This document shows positions 5,014 through 5,254 of a stretch of 5,254 nucleotides of DNA, in pieces. The stretch comes from Gammaproteobacteria bacterium (GTDB taxonomy: Bacteria; Pseudomonadota; Gammaproteobacteria; SZUA-229). The position numbers and the translations under genes were made by a program. The number at the start of each line of letters is the position of its first letter. Position 1 is the first letter of the stretch. The notes beneath the pieces are model-generated. The model was not told the origin of the DNA and did no database searches. It saw only the letters and a list, made by a program, of their open reading frames with translations. Location: assembly GCA_029287815.1 (NCBI GenBank), contig JARFQK010000078.1, positions 1-5,254 of the forward strand, in the 5' to 3' direction.

Positions 5014-5254
5014 CTACGACTGATTGGGTACGTCGATGTAATTGAGATACGCCAGATTCTCGATCTCAAAGGCAACCGGCTCGATACCGAGATCAACCAG
5101 GTCGTCTACAGGACAGGCATTGCCCTCGAGCAACATCGTGATCTGATCCCTTGTTACCGGGAATGCCTCGAAACGATCAAATACACGTGCTGCCGCCGAA
5201 ACCCCGCACGCGGGCACCGGCAACATCAATTTGCGCTTGCCGCGGGCTGCAGCA
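5014..5254 (-). CDS. C-terminal end of an NDUFA9-like NAD(P)-binding SDR protein (partial)
   Basis: The frame runs in from the right edge and ends at TAG (5014-5016), giving 79 residues (AAARGKRKLMLPVP...). The block RVFDRFEAFPVTRDQITMLLEGNACPVDDLVDLGIEPVAFE resembles the end of complex I NDUFA9-type proteins and related atypical short-chain dehydrogenases. In that family, PVTRDQ(I/V)xMLLEGN followed by a short (D/E)LGIEP(R/V)xFE is characteristic. These are NAD(P)-binding Rossmann proteins related to NAD-dependent epimerases. In bacteria their substrate is usually unknown, and the NDUFA9 label reflects similarity to a mitochondrial complex I accessory subunit. The Rossmann GxxGxxG motif would lie outside the window. 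An internal ATG (5224-5226) and TTG (5227-5229) are not likely starts, because the frame stays protein-like upstream. Confidence 0.72.
   Translation of the reverse strand, partial: AAARGKRKLMLPVPACGVSAAARVFDRFEAFPVTRDQITMLLEGNACPVDDLVDLGIEPVAFEIENLAYLNYIDVPNQS

Noticed and set aside
4906..5030. ATTGGGTAC occurring just left of the REP-like hairpin and again at the end of the SDR gene, considered as a target-site duplication
   Set aside because: The two copies do not flank any element with matching ends, and nine bases could recur by chance.

Overview
The window looks like a piece of a proteobacterial chromosome, most likely gammaproteobacterial. The reasons are a close Tas-type aldo/keto reductase, a C-terminal MgtE module, an NDUFA9-like SDR tail, and a REP-like hairpin of the GTAGCC(T/C)GGAT...ATCCGGG type common in that class. 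GC content looks moderate, a little above one half by eye, and drops in the orphan stretch around 1870-2440. Genus cannot be fixed from the sequence.

Layout, left to right. (1) 1-164: C-terminal end of an APC-type amino-acid permease on the + strand. (2) 178-1221: complete tas-like aldo/keto reductase on the - strand, convergent with the permease and 13 bp from it. (3) 1300-1812: the five-helix membrane domain of an MgtE Mg2+ transporter on the - strand, lacking its cytoplasmic N and CBS domains, hence probably a 5'-truncated gene. (4) 1873-2205: a small, unrecognised, AT-richer ORF on the + strand, whose open frame runs back into the point where mgtE is cut. A strong intrinsic terminator follows at 2227-2257. 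(5) 2444-3847: a complete 467-residue conserved protein of unknown function on the + strand with a strong ribosome binding site. (6) 3920-4264: a small two-helix membrane protein with a charged tail on the - strand. (7) 4265-5013: about 750 bp without a convincing gene. It holds a 413-bp element (4466-4878) built of nested and adjacent inverted repeats, then a REP-like hairpin (4919-4951). (8) 5014-5254: the C-terminal end of an NDUFA9-like NAD(P)-binding SDR protein on the - strand, running off the window.

The genes do not form a visible pathway or a single operon. They read as unrelated housekeeping or stress genes separated by two scars: a head-to-head junction near 1800 where two 5' gene ends seem to be missing, and the palindrome-rich element at 4466-4878. 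That element is the most unusual structure here. The best reading is a non-autonomous mobile element (MITE-like) or a composite of related terminal repeats. A structured RNA is a weaker alternative. I see no defence system, CRISPR array, toxin-antitoxin pair or complete transposase.
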